Assembly: GCF_001591565.1 (NCBI RefSeq)
Contig: NZ_BCVD01000019.1
Span: 1 to 41,343, forward strand
DNA from: Priestia flexa NBRC 15715
GTDB lineage: Bacteria; Bacillota; Bacilli; Bacillales; Bacillaceae_H
Length of the DNA stretch: 41,343 nt
Direction of reading: 5' to 3'
In this document: positions 17,876 to 28,759 of the stretch, one piece after another
Numbering within the stretch: the first letter of the stretch is position 1
Layout of the letters: each line of letters begins with the position of its first letter
The notes under the pieces: generated by a model
What the model was told of the DNA's origin: nothing
The model's input: only the letters and a program-made list of their open reading frames with translations
The model's database searches: none
Program-made: the position numbers and the translations under genes

Positions 17876-17913
17876 AAAAATAGAGCAGACGTTGTGAAGC
17901 GCATCTGCTCTAT
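17876..17913 (-). terminator. Terminator of the lysine-riboswitch transporter gene
   Basis: Minus-strand stem ATAGAGCAGA with TCTGCTCTAT, a 14-base loop, then TTTT. It lies after the transporter stop codon at 17924. Confidence 0.85.
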
Positions 17914-17923
17914 CTTTATTCTT

Positions 17924-19504
17924 CTATTTTTCTAATGATGTCTCTGTTATGTTCCCCTTTTTACGAGTTACTAAGACAAATACCACTAATAAAACCATTA
18001 TTGTTCCAAATCCTGCAGCTGTACTTTCTGTTAAACCAAGTACAATATAACCAATGATGCTAATTACAGCTGAAATAATTGCATAAGGAAGCTGTGTCAT
18101 TACGTGATCAATATGATGACTTCCTGCTCCAGTTGATGACAAGATTGTTGTATCAGAAATTGGTGAACAGTGATCTCCGCAAACTGAACCAGCTAATACA
18201 GCCGCAAGAGCTGGTAATAATAATTCTGGTTCAATGTTTCCTACAATGTCACCTGCAATTGGAAGCATAATACCAAACGTTCCCCACGATGTCCCTGTTG
18301 AAAACGCCATGATGCCAGCAATAATAAATAGTACCACTGGTAAGAAGGCAATATTTAAATTAGAACTCTCCACAATTCCTGCTAAGAATTCTCCTGATTT
18401 CAACTGACCAATCAAATCTCCAATCATCCAAGCAAGCAGCAAAATATAAATAGCGGGTAGCATCGATTTGATTCCTGCTACTATGCCCTTACCAAGCACC
18501 GAATTAGACAGTTCATTCGATTGTCTCGTACGTGCGATAAATAATACTAGCGTTACAACAAGGCCTGATAAACCACCAATCATTAATGAATTAGGTACAT
18601 TCGTATTCTCAAACATTGTAAAGATTGTAGCTTGACCTTCAGTTGCTTGATAGCCTGTCCATAACATCGCACCAATTGTCCCAATCATCAATACAATAAT
18701 TGGTAAGATCAAATCGAATACACGACCATTTTCACTAACTGGTAAATCTTCTTTTAACTCTCCTGGTACTGCACCTTTTTCTGGGTCCGTTACTTCTCCA
18801 GTACGAATCGCACGCTCTTCGTGTTTTTTCATTGGTCCAATGTTAATATCAAAAACACTCACCACGAATACCATAATTAATGCGGTAAATACATAAAAAT
18901 TCATCGGTATCATCTGTACAAATGCTGAAAATGCTGATACATTACTCATCCCGTGCGCAGCTAGAATTGAACCTACAACCGTAATAATATAGGCACCCCA
19001 ACTTGAGAACGGTGCAATCACACATACCGGAGCTGAAGTTGAATCAATTAAATAAGCAAGCTTCGCTCTTGATACCCGCTGTCGATCTGTTACCGGGCGA
19101 CTTACTTGTCCAACAGCTAGTGCATTAAAATAATCATCAATAAAGATAATAATTCCTAACACAGCTGTTAATAGATGAGCTCCACGACGCGTTTTAATAC
19201 GTTGTAAAGCCCATTCTCCAAAAGCACGGCTTCCTCCAATGATTGAGATAAAAGCCGTAATAACACCTAAAATTAAAAGGAAAAGCAAAATGAATAGATT
19301 TGAAGTATTAAGTGCGCCGTCCGCGTAGAAAATTGTAGCAAAGCTTCCCCAAATCTTTTGAATCGTTTCTCCAACTGAAAACTCCGTTAACACTAATCCA
19401 CCTGCTAAAATCCCTACTCCTAGGGAAAGCAGTACTTTACGTGTTAAAACAACCATTAATATGGCAATCAATGGTGGTAATAACGAAAAAATAGTTCCTT
19501 CCAT
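17924..19504 (-). CDS. NhaC-superfamily transporter under lysine riboswitch control, probable lysine transporter
   Basis: Polytopic membrane protein of 526 residues, about 12 segments, of the NhaC Na+/H+ antiporter superfamily. Readable family motifs include FIDDYFNALAVGQVSRPVTD and GSVCGDHCSPISDTT. The leader holds a complete lysine riboswitch with terminator, so the gene is expected to be off at high lysine, which favours a lysine importer rather than a housekeeping antiporter. This is inference from regulation; the substrate is not visible in the protein. ATG 19504 follows TAGGAGG, and that Shine-Dalgarno can pair with an upstream TCCTCCTA. It is absent from this place in B. subtilis. Confidence 0.88.
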   Translation of the reverse strand: MEGTIFSLLPPLIAILMVVLTRKVLLSLGVGILAGGLVLTEFSVGETIQKIWGSFATIFYADGALNTSNLFILLFLLILGVITAFISIIGGSRAFGEWALQRIKTRRGAHLLTAVLGIIIFIDDYFNALAVGQVSRPVTDRQRVSRAKLAYLIDSTSAPVCVIAPFSSWGAYIITVVGSILAAHGMSNVSAFSAFVQMIPMNFYVFTALIMVFVVSVFDINIGPMKKHEERAIRTGEVTDPEKGAVPGELKEDLPVSENGRVFDLILPIIVLMIGTIGAMLWTGYQATEGQATIFTMFENTNVPNSLMIGGLSGLVVTLVLFIARTRQSNELSNSVLGKGIVAGIKSMLPAIYILLLAWMIGDLIGQLKSGEFLAGIVESSNLNIAFLPVVLFIIAGIMAFSTGTSWGTFGIMLPIAGDIVGNIEPELLLPALAAVLAGSVCGDHCSPISDTTILSSTGAGSHHIDHVMTQLPYAIISAVISIIGYIVLGLTESTAAGFGTIMVLLVVFVLVTRKKGNITETSLEK

Positions 19505-19508
19505 GATA

Positions 19509-19543
19509 TCCTCCTAATATAAGCCTGTTTAAATCTAGGAGGA
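19509..19543 (-). promoter_or_regulatory. Hairpin hiding the Shine-Dalgarno of the NhaC-family gene
   Basis: On the minus strand TCCTCCTA (19543-19536) is the exact complement of TAGGAGGA (19516-19509), which contains the Shine-Dalgarno four bases before the ATG at 19504. The loop is 19 bases. It lies downstream of the riboswitch terminator. Confidence 0.6.
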
Positions 19544-19564
19544 CTACTTATAAAGAAAAAAACG

Positions 19565-19605
19565 CAAAAAAGAGCAATGATAGAAAATAACTATCATTAC
19601 TCTTT
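19565..19605 (-). terminator. Riboswitch-controlled terminator
   Basis: Minus-strand stem AAAGAGTAATGATAG with CTATCATTGCTCTTT (one U-G pair), then TTT and GCG and a second T-run. It sits just after the lysine aptamer, so it is the expression platform. Confidence 0.9.
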
Positions 19606-19630
19606 GTAATGTTATGTTATCCTCCATCAC

Positions 19631-19821
19631 GATCAGTAGCCCTCCATCATGAAAACAAGCGTATTTTCATAATGACAGTGTTACCCTTTTTCAAGGTAAC
19701 CCCAGAAAAGAAAAGCTGACTCTTTTTCTTTCCTTCGGCAAAAAATCCTTTTTACTATGATCATAGTTGTCATCCTCACATAGTATACTCATACTTTTTG
19801 CATCCTCTACCTCATCGATCT
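19631..19821 (-). ncRNA. Lysine riboswitch (L-box) aptamer
   Basis: The minus-strand leader carries the conserved L-box blocks in order: GATGAGGTAGAGG, TTGCCGAAGG, CTGGGGTTACC, GGGTAACACTGTC and GGAGGGCTACTGATC. The ends GATC...GATC and GTAG...CTAC form helix P1, and CCATCAC/GTGATGG further out may extend it. The length (about 190 bases) fits the class. A terminator follows at once. Expected logic: lysine binding stabilises P1 and allows termination, switching off the transporter. Confidence 0.95.
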
Positions 19822-19854
19822 GATAAGGTGATGGTATATAATTATATCTAGTAC

Positions 19855-19883
19855 ATTATATCGGTAAAGTATAAAGTTATCAA
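19855..19883 (-). promoter_or_regulatory. sigma-A promoter of the lysine riboswitch transcript
   Basis: On the minus strand TTGATA, 17 bases, TATAAT, starting five bases after the yunB stop codon. The start of transcription would be near 19848, about 27 bases before the aptamer. Confidence 0.8.
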
Positions 19884-19887
19884 CCGG

Positions 19888-20643
19888 CTATTTCTTCTTT
19901 AGTTCAATAGATGGAGAGGCTGAGTTAGTGCCACCGTTAAAATAATCCGGTACGTTCCCTGGAATCATCGCCATCCCTACAGGCACTGTCGCTTGAACGG
20001 TTGTCTGTTTTGTAGCAAAGGGAATAATCACCTGAACGTTAACCTGAACTTCAATTGAAATTTCTAAAAAAGCACCGTTAATTCCGTATTCCTCTATTTT
20101 CCGTACAACGTCTGATTGCACATCACCAATTGCATGAAATTTAACCGGGATTAAAGGTCCTAGATTTCCTAGTAAGGCATTGTTTGTAGCTTGCCCTAAT
20201 GGAACTTGATAGACAATTCCTCGCTGCCTGAGCTTTTCATCTGGTTCAATATTAATATCCGTTGGAATCTCTAATTCTTCTAAATTTCCTTTTTCAGCTT
20301 CTCGTAAATTAGCCTGGACTAAAGATGTCGTTTGAGCTCTAATACGATTTACGACTGCCGTATCAATCTTGGCTACCTGCCCATCCGGCGTACTTTCTGT
20401 CTTAATAATATCGTTCACATCAAGTTGGTCTACCACTTGTTTATTAACGGCCTTATTAATAACAAGCGTTGCAATCTCTTTAGTCTGGGCTTCTGCATAT
20501 TTCATTAAGGTTGGTTCAATTCCTCTATTAATTAACCATATTCCTGCTCCAGTAGAAAGCAGAAAAAAAACAATTGTTAGTAGTACAACATAGCGAAATG
20601 GTATAGGTCCCTTTTTCAATACTCTTCGGCGAACCCTAATCAA
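19888..20643 (-). CDS. yunB: Sporulation protein YunB
   Basis: Spore_YunB family protein, needed for normal sporulation in B. subtilis; the molecular role is not established. The N-terminus is basic (RVRRRVLKK), then one membrane segment (about 19-40), then an extracytoplasmic domain of about 200 residues ending in FATKQTTVQATVPVGMAMIPG. The length is 251 residues. The start TTG 20643 follows AAGGAGGG. This Shine-Dalgarno is the 3' arm of a hairpin with a T-run directly before the start codon, which is unusual. It lies downstream of the HD-GYP gene on the same strand. Confidence 0.9.
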   Translation of the reverse strand: MIRVRRRVLKKGPIPFRYVVLLTIVFFLLSTGAGIWLINRGIEPTLMKYAEAQTKEIATLVINKAVNKQVVDQLDVNDIIKTESTPDGQVAKIDTAVVNRIRAQTTSLVQANLREAEKGNLEELEIPTDINIEPDEKLRQRGIVYQVPLGQATNNALLGNLGPLIPVKFHAIGDVQSDVVRKIEEYGINGAFLEISIEVQVNVQVIIPFATKQTTVQATVPVGMAMIPGNVPDYFNGGTNSASPSIELKKK

Positions 20644-20688
20644 AAAAATCCCTCCTTACAAGCTATATGTATGCATAAACAAGGAGGG
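20642..20688 (-). promoter_or_regulatory. Terminator-like hairpin containing the yunB Shine-Dalgarno
   Basis: On the minus strand CCCTCCTT (20688-20681) pairs exactly with AAGGAGGG (20657-20650), followed by ATTTTTTT that runs into the TTG start at 20643. The loop is 23 bases. It can act as terminator of the HD-GYP gene and block yunB translation. The loop holds CATACA (20673-20668), a sigma-E-like -10. Confidence 0.65.
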
Positions 20689-20712
20689 CTAACGCTATTT
20701 TCTAAAAGTTTT

Positions 20713-21810
20713 CTATGTTTGTTTTAAATCGTTGCTGATAATTATTAATGTAGGACTTTCTTTTAAATCAATTTCATAAGGTTTATCTAAAACCCTGCCT
20801 CCTTCTTCTTGAATAAGAATGTAAGGTCGATCACTTAGGCCTTTATTTTGCTTGCTTACTATGCCTTTTCTTTGGTCATTCAGCGTTACAAAAAGACCAA
20901 TAGGATAAACAGCAATTGCCCTTCTGAAAGCGCTAATCATATCTTTATCAAACTGACTTCCTGCACCCGCATACAAAATCTCTAGCCCCTCGTGAGGGAG
21001 AAGAGCGCTTCTATACACGCGATTTGACGTCACGGCATCGTACACATCCGCAATTGCGATAATTTTACTAAATAAATGAATTCGCTCTTCTTTAATTCCT
21101 AATGGATACCCTGATCCATCCAATCTTTCATGATGCTGATATGCGCAAGAGGCGGAGAGCGCAGAGACATTAGGAGTACTTCGCAATAATTCGTACCCGT
21201 ATGTAGTATGCTTTTTCATTAACTTAAATTCTTCATCCGTTAATCTTCCGGGCTTGTTTAGAATATCTTGGGGAATTAACATTTTCCCTACATCATGTAG
21301 CATAGCTCCTGCACCTAGCTTCTCTAGAACAGGCTGAGTTAATCCTATTTCTTTTCCGAGTGAAAGGGCATAAAGCGTCACGTTCACAGAATGAGAAAAT
21401 ACATAGTTATCGTATATATATACATCCGTTAACAATGACAATACATCATTATTATTCATAATCTCATCTACTAATTGATTGCCAACCTTATGTACTTCAC
21501 GAACCGATTGTTCTAAAAGTGCAACACGCGTTTTTTCATGCTTTTTTTGAAGAGAGTGAAAGACATCTTCCACTGATTCCATTGCCTTTTTCCGAAGTGA
21601 AAATGGGATGGTAGAAGTAGAATTTACAACAATATCATTTGTTCGTTTATCACCTATGTATACAAACGTAACACCTCGCTGCTGTAAACGATTAATAATA
21701 GTCTCTGTCAAAGGTATGCCTGTATTAATTAGCGTTTTTCCTGCTTCATCTAATATTGGTTTTGCTAAACATGCACCTGGGCTCAATGATTGAATTGCAA
21801 CTAATTTCAT
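20713..21810 (-). CDS. HD-GYP domain protein, probable cyclic-di-GMP phosphodiesterase
   Basis: Soluble protein of 365 residues. The N-terminal 100 residues resemble the segment often found before HD-GYP domains (AIQSLSPGACLAKPILDEAG). The HD-GYP domain (about 115-300) has all key residues: H140, H172-D173, K176, H201, H226-H227 and the diagnostic HHERLDGSGYP, plus D255. The metal site is complete, so hydrolysis of cyclic-di-GMP is likely, though some members act on other cyclic nucleotides. It sits between yunC and yunB, where B. subtilis has no such gene. ATG 21810 follows AGGGAG. Confidence 0.9.
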   Translation of the reverse strand: MKLVAIQSLSPGACLAKPILDEAGKTLINTGIPLTETIINRLQQRGVTFVYIGDKRTNDIVVNSTSTIPFSLRKKAMESVEDVFHSLQKKHEKTRVALLEQSVREVHKVGNQLVDEIMNNNDVLSLLTDVYIYDNYVFSHSVNVTLYALSLGKEIGLTQPVLEKLGAGAMLHDVGKMLIPQDILNKPGRLTDEEFKLMKKHTTYGYELLRSTPNVSALSASCAYQHHERLDGSGYPLGIKEERIHLFSKIIAIADVYDAVTSNRVYRSALLPHEGLEILYAGAGSQFDKDMISAFRRAIAVYPIGLFVTLNDQRKGIVSKQNKGLSDRPYILIQEEGGRVLDKPYEIDLKESPTLIIISNDLKQT

Positions 21811-21846
21811 AGTAACTCCCTAACTATCTATTATTTTATAATCGCT

Positions 21847-21875
21847 ATAAAAGAGGTAGAGCATTTACTACCTCT
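21847..21875 (-). terminator. yunC terminator
   Basis: Minus-strand stem AGAGGTAG with CTACCTCT and an eight-base loop, then TTTTATAG. It lies between yunC and the HD-GYP gene. Confidence 0.7.
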
Positions 21876-21925
21876 CCATTGAATCCTTTTAGACAAAATT
21901 TGAATATAAAGGACTTTATTCCTAA

Positions 21926-22228
21926 CTATACCATTTTTAATAAAGCTTCGCGCCCTATCATACCTGGATGAATGCCTAAACTTTCTGCTTCCACAGTAAC
22001 AGACTCTAAAGGTGCATTTAAAAGATCTTCAATTGTTCGAACGCCAACTGCTCTTCCGGCAATGATTTGTCTACTGACCAGCTTTTCATTTAAAAGGCCA
22101 ACGTCTAATGCTCCACACATAATATATCCTTTATCGGAAGAGACTGTTAAAAGCGTTGTTTTTGGAAGCAGTACGGTAACCGCATTGAACGTATGACCAT
22201 TAATAACAACAGGTTCTAATGTAATCAA
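21926..22228 (-). CDS. yunC: YunC family protein (DUF1805)
   Basis: Small conserved protein of 100 residues and unknown function. It shows the family core GYIMCGALDVGLLNEKL and GRAVGVRTIEDLL, ending MIGREALLKM. No catalytic motif is known. The frame reaches 22252, but TTG 22228 lies after AAAGGAG and matches the length of the B. subtilis protein. A TATAAT box lies about 70 bases upstream without a good -35. It is followed by its own terminator and then the inserted HD-GYP gene. Confidence 0.87.
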   Translation of the reverse strand: MITLEPVVINGHTFNAVTVLLPKTTLLTVSSDKGYIMCGALDVGLLNEKLVSRQIIAGRAVGVRTIEDLLNAPLESVTVEAESLGIHPGMIGREALLKMV

Positions 22229-22376
22229 ATTCCCCACTCCTTTCTTAATCAAGGTATGATGATTTTCAAAAAGAGTGAGCTTTAGGGCGTTTTTTTATAA
22301 TTATACAAGAAAGCACATACTTTATTTCTAACTTAATTGTTTAAGACGGTATGCGCTCATCAATCTGTTTTAGCAG

Positions 22377-23225
22377 TCAATCAAATAAATTTAACTGTTT
22401 AGGTGCCAAATCGGTATACCGAATGTCCAGCAAATGAATTAATTCCTTAGCATTATCAACCGCGTCTCCGCCCGAATTGTTGTTAAAAACGATGTAAATA
22501 TCTTTCGTCTGCTGCTTTAATTCTTCAATACGATGCTTCCATTCAAGTAATTCTTGGTGATTATAACGATACAAAAAGCGAATTTTACGCCAGTTAGGGT
22601 CTCCACTTTTATTCCAACCGTGAACGTTTCGACCATGAAATCGAATCAGCGTTTTCTCAGCACTCGTAGGATGTAAAACGGTCGGCACAGACCCTTCACC
22701 TGCTTGTGGCTCATCACAAATGCTGTGAATCCATTTCTCTTTTTCCATAAACATAAGTGTCTTATCATGCCACTGTGGCGTAAACCAAGACTGGTTACGA
22801 AACTCTAACGTAACGGGTAAATCACCGAATTTTTCACGGCTGTATCGCAAATAATTAACATTTTCTTTCGTACAATTAAACCAGGGCGGCATTTGGAACA
22901 AAATCATTGCAAGTTTATTCGCTTTTACGTAAGGAGTCACAGAATCCATAAATGCATCAAACATCTCGTCTTTGCTATCAAACGGTATTTCATTCCGCAT
23001 ATGCCCTGTCATACCCTGATAAGCTTTGACAACGAATTGAAACGAATCGGGGGTATCTGCTACCCACTTTTCGACCGTTGTTTTAGGCTGAATAGCATAA
23101 AAAGATGCATCTACTTCAACTGTTGGAAAGTGACCTGCGTATACAGCGAGCTTATCTCGCGCAGGCACGCCCGTTTCATATAAAGATGAATGATCTCCCC
23201 ACCCTGTTACGCCTACGTATATCAC
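22377..23225 (-). CDS. yunF: DUF72 family protein (YunF)
   Basis: TIM-barrel-like DUF72 protein of 282 residues, a family of unknown biochemical function. It shows conserved stretches GVTGWGDHSSLY at the N-terminus, FPTVEVDASFYAIQP, LEFRNQSW and RFHGRN, ending in YIVFNNNSGGDAVDNA. The start GTG 23225 follows GGAGGG. In B. subtilis a large purine-catabolism region separates this gene from suf; here it is directly upstream of the suf terminator. yunD and yunE are absent. Confidence 0.88.
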   Translation of the reverse strand: MIYVGVTGWGDHSSLYETGVPARDKLAVYAGHFPTVEVDASFYAIQPKTTVEKWVADTPDSFQFVVKAYQGMTGHMRNEIPFDSKDEMFDAFMDSVTPYVKANKLAMILFQMPPWFNCTKENVNYLRYSREKFGDLPVTLEFRNQSWFTPQWHDKTLMFMEKEKWIHSICDEPQAGEGSVPTVLHPTSAEKTLIRFHGRNVHGWNKSGDPNWRKIRFLYRYNHQELLEWKHRIEELKQQTKDIYIVFNNNSGGDAVDNAKELIHLLDIRYTDLAPKQLNLFD

Positions 23226-23281
23226 AAAATCCCTCCAATATGTATCAAACTGTGCACCTATTATTTTAATACAAACTCATC

Positions 23282-23313
23282 AAAAAAACTCGCTTGTATA
23301 TACAAGCGAGTTT
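23282..23313 (-). terminator. suf operon terminator
   Basis: Perfect 28-base palindrome: AAACTCGCTTGTAT followed by its complement ATACAAGCGAGTTT, with a T-run on the minus strand. It lies 15 bases after the sufB stop. Confidence 0.9.
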
Positions 23314-23327
23314 AAAAAAATCATTTA

Positions 23328-24725
23328 TTACCCGATAGATCCTTCCATTTCGAACTTGATTAGACGGTTCATTTCTACCGCATACTCCATTGGAAGTTCT
23401 TTTGTAAATGGTTCGATGAAGCCCATTACGATCATTTCTGTTGCTTCTTCTTCAGAAATACCGCGGCTCATTAGATAGAATAACTGCTCTTCAGATACTT
23501 TTGAAACTTTCGCTTCGTGCTCTAAAGAGATGTTATCGTTGTAAATTTCGTTGTATGGAATTGTATCAGATGTTGATTGATTATCCATAATTAACGTATC
23601 ACACTCGATGTTTGAACGAGCACCTTCAGCTTTGCGACCAAAGTGAACGATACCACGGTACGTTACTTTACCGCCTTGCTTCGAAATAGATTTCGAAACA
23701 ATTGTAGAAGACGTATTTGGTGCTAAGTGAATCATTTTCGCACCCGCATCTTGGTGTTGGCCTTTACCAGCTAATGCAATGGATAATGTCATACCACGTG
23801 CGCCTTCACCTTTTAGGATAACAGCTGGGTATTTCATTGTTAATTTAGAACCGATGTTTCCATCAACCCATTCCATTGTTGCATTCGCTTCACATACAGC
23901 TCGCTTCGTTACTAGGTTGTATACGTTATTCGCCCAGTTTTGAATCGTTGTATAACGGCAGTATGCGTCTTTTTTAATGATGATTTCTACAACAGCACTG
24001 TGCAGAGAGTTTGTAGTATAAACCGGCGCTGTACAGCCTTCTACGTAGTGTACGTGTGCACCTTCATCTACGATGATTAGCGTACGTTCGAATTGACCCA
24101 TGTTCTCAGAGTTAATACGGAAGTATGCTTGAAGTGGCGTATCTACTTTGATACCTTTTGGGACGTAGATAAATGAACCACCAGACCAAACAGCTGAGTT
24201 TAACGCAGCAAATTTGTTGTCAGTTGGCGGAATTACTTTCGCCCAGTGCTCACGGAAAATCTCTTCGTTTTCTTTTAATGCAGTATCTGTGTCTTTAAAT
24301 ACGATTCCTTGTGCTTCAAGGTCTTCTTTCATGTTGTGATATACAACTTCAGATTCGTACTGAGCAGATACACCAGCTAGGTATTTTTGCTCCGCTTCTG
24401 GAATACCAAGCTTATCAAACGTTTGTTTAATCTCTTCAGGAACCTCATCCCAAGAGCGCTCTGACTTCTCTGAAGGCTTTACATAGTACGTAATTTCATC
24501 AAAGTTCAGGCTAGACATATCGCCGCCCCACTGTGGCATTGGCATGCTGTAAAAATGCTCAAGTGATTTTAAGCGGAAGTCAAGCATCCACTGTGGCTCA
24601 TCTTTCATGCGAGAAATTTCTTCTACAATTTCTTTTGTTAATCCTCTTTCAGAACGGAAAATAGAAACGTCCTTATCCGAGAACCCGTATTTATAATCGC
24701 CGATTTCCGGCATCTTTTTTGCCAT
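23328..24725 (-). CDS. sufB: SufB, Fe-S cluster scaffold subunit
   Basis: Core subunit of the SufBCD complex on which Fe-S clusters are assembled in the cytosol. The length of 465 residues and the C-terminal SufBD beta-helix with [13 protein letters not shown] and the conserved C-terminal [14 protein letters not shown] are as expected. It contains few cysteines (e.g. C233-like [25 protein letters not shown]), which include cluster-assembly candidates. It is the last gene of sufC-D-S-U-B. A stem-loop separates it from sufU. ATG 24725 follows GGGGGTAA. Confidence 0.97.
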   Translation of the reverse strand: MAKKMPEIGDYKYGFSDKDVSIFRSERGLTKEIVEEISRMKDEPQWMLDFRLKSLEHFYSMPMPQWGGDMSSLNFDEITYYVKPSEKSERSWDEVPEEIKQTFDKLGIPEAEQKYLAGVSAQYESEVVYHNMKEDLEAQGIVFKDTDTALKENEEIFREHWAKVIPPTDNKFAALNSAVWSGGSFIYVPKGIKVDTPLQAYFRINSENMGQFERTLIIVDEGAHVHYVEGCTAPVYTTNSLHSAVVEIIIKKDAYCRYTTIQNWANNVYNLVTKRAVCEANATMEWVDGNIGSKLTMKYPAVILKGEGARGMTLSIALAGKGQHQDAGAKMIHLAPNTSSTIVSKSISKQGGKVTYRGIVHFGRKAEGARSNIECDTLIMDNQSTSDTIPYNEIYNDNISLEHEAKVSKVSEEQLFYLMSRGISEEEATEMIVMGFIEPFTKELPMEYAVEMNRLIKFEMEGSIG

Positions 24726-24779
24726 TTGTTATTACCCCCTACTTGATAGGATTGGGAATGAACAAAGGCCTAACAGGAC

Positions 24780-27731
<2,952 letters not shown>

Positions 27732-27748
27732 AGAAATCCTCCTAATGC

Positions 27749-28534
27749 TTATGCTTCTTGCCCTACAGTTTCGTCTTCAATACCTAATTCTTTCTTAATC
27801 CAGTCATAGCCTTCTGCTTCTAAGCGCTGAGCTAATTCAGGACCGCCTGATTTCACAACGCGACCTTGCATCATAACGTGAACATGGTCTGGTGTAATGT
27901 AGTTTAATAGACGTTGGTAGTGAGTAATCATTAAGCAACCAAAATCGCTACCACGTAGCTCGTTGATTCCTTTTGATACTACTTTTAACGCATCGATATC
28001 TAAACCTGAATCAATCTCATCAAGGATTGCAATAGCAGGTTTTAACATCATTAGTTGAAGGATTTCGTTACGCTTTTTCTCTCCACCAGAGAAACCTTCA
28101 TTTAAATAACGTTGTGCCATATCTTGATCCATTTCTAAGAAGTCCATGTTTTTATCTAGTTGACGGATAAACTTCATTAGTGAAATTTCATCGCCTTCTT
28201 CACGACGCGCATTAATTGATGAACGTAAGAAGTCTGCATTTGTTACGCCGCTAATTTCACTTGGGTATTGCATTGCAAGGAACAGACCTGCACGCGCACG
28301 CTCGTCCACTTCCATTTCAAGTACGTCTTCACCATCAAGTGTAATGCTACCTTGTGTTACTTCATATTTAGGGTGCCCCATAATTGCTGAAGATAAAGTG
28401 GATTTACCTGTACCGTTTGGACCCATGATTGCATGAATCTCTCCGCCTTTAACTTCTAAGTTAACACCTTTTAAAATCTCTTTGCCTTCAATTGAAACAT
28501 GAAGATCTTTAATGATTAAAGTTGAACCTGCCAT
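27749..28534 (-). CDS. sufC: SufC, ABC-type ATPase of the SUF complex
   Basis: Cytosolic ABC ATPase that energises SufBD. Walker A GPNGTGKST is at residues 38-46, the signature FSGGEKKR is near 150, Walker B AILDEID follows, and the H-loop histidine is in ITHYQR. The length of 261 residues matches the family. It is the first gene of the operon; ATG 28534 follows TGGAGG. The 85-base leader contains tandem repeats and a palindrome reported separately. Confidence 0.97.
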   Translation of the reverse strand: MAGSTLIIKDLHVSIEGKEILKGVNLEVKGGEIHAIMGPNGTGKSTLSSAIMGHPKYEVTQGSITLDGEDVLEMEVDERARAGLFLAMQYPSEISGVTNADFLRSSINARREEGDEISLMKFIRQLDKNMDFLEMDQDMAQRYLNEGFSGGEKKRNEILQLMMLKPAIAILDEIDSGLDIDALKVVSKGINELRGSDFGCLMITHYQRLLNYITPDHVHVMMQGRVVKSGGPELAQRLEAEGYDWIKKELGIEDETVGQEA

Positions 28535-28571
28535 ACTAAAACCTCCAGTTATAGATGTATATACTAAAATC

Positions 28572-28587
28572 AGATATACCTATATCT
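28572..28587. repeat. Palindrome in the sufC leader
   Basis: AGATATACCTATATCT: two seven-base arms around CC, located 38 bases before the sufC start. It could be a small hairpin or a dimer binding site. Confidence 0.45.
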
Positions 28588-28595
28588 TTTTAATT

Positions 28596-28613
28596 ATTCT
28601 CATTTTATTCTCA
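28596..28613. repeat. Tandem ATTCTCA repeats at the suf transcription start
   Basis: ATTCTCA occurs twice, 11 bases apart (28596-28602 and 28607-28613). On the coding strand this reads TGAGAAT twice. The repeats cover the expected start of transcription. The motif matches a Fur half-site at six of seven positions. Confidence 0.5.
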
Positions 28614-28618
28614 TTACA

Positions 28619-28647
28619 ATCTTATAACAAATGAAAACTTATAGCAA
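28619..28647 (-). promoter_or_regulatory. sigma-A promoter of sufCDSUB
   Basis: On the minus strand TTGCTA, 17 bases, TAAGAT. The expected start is near 28612, inside the tandem repeat. Confidence 0.65.
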
Positions 28648-28673
28648 CCTTTTGAGATAAACGCTTTTCTCTT

Positions 28674-28687
28674 ATATGTATACATAT
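28674..28687. repeat. ATATGTATACATAT palindrome upstream of suf promoter
   Basis: Perfect 14-base palindrome between the yurZ terminator and the suf -35. The distance fits an activator or repressor site at about -62 to -75 of suf. No regulator can be named. Confidence 0.4.
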
Positions 28688-28697
28688 TTTACCCGTA

Positions 28698-28743
28698 TAA
28701 AAAACGTTGCTTTCATAGGCGTAACCAACCTTTAAAGCAACGT
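28698..28743 (-). terminator. yurZ terminator
   Basis: Minus-strand stem ACGTTGCTTT with AAAGCAACGT and a 20-base loop, then TTTTTT. It lies 16 bases beyond the yurZ stop. Confidence 0.88.
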
Positions 28744-28759
28744 CTGCTTATCATTTATT

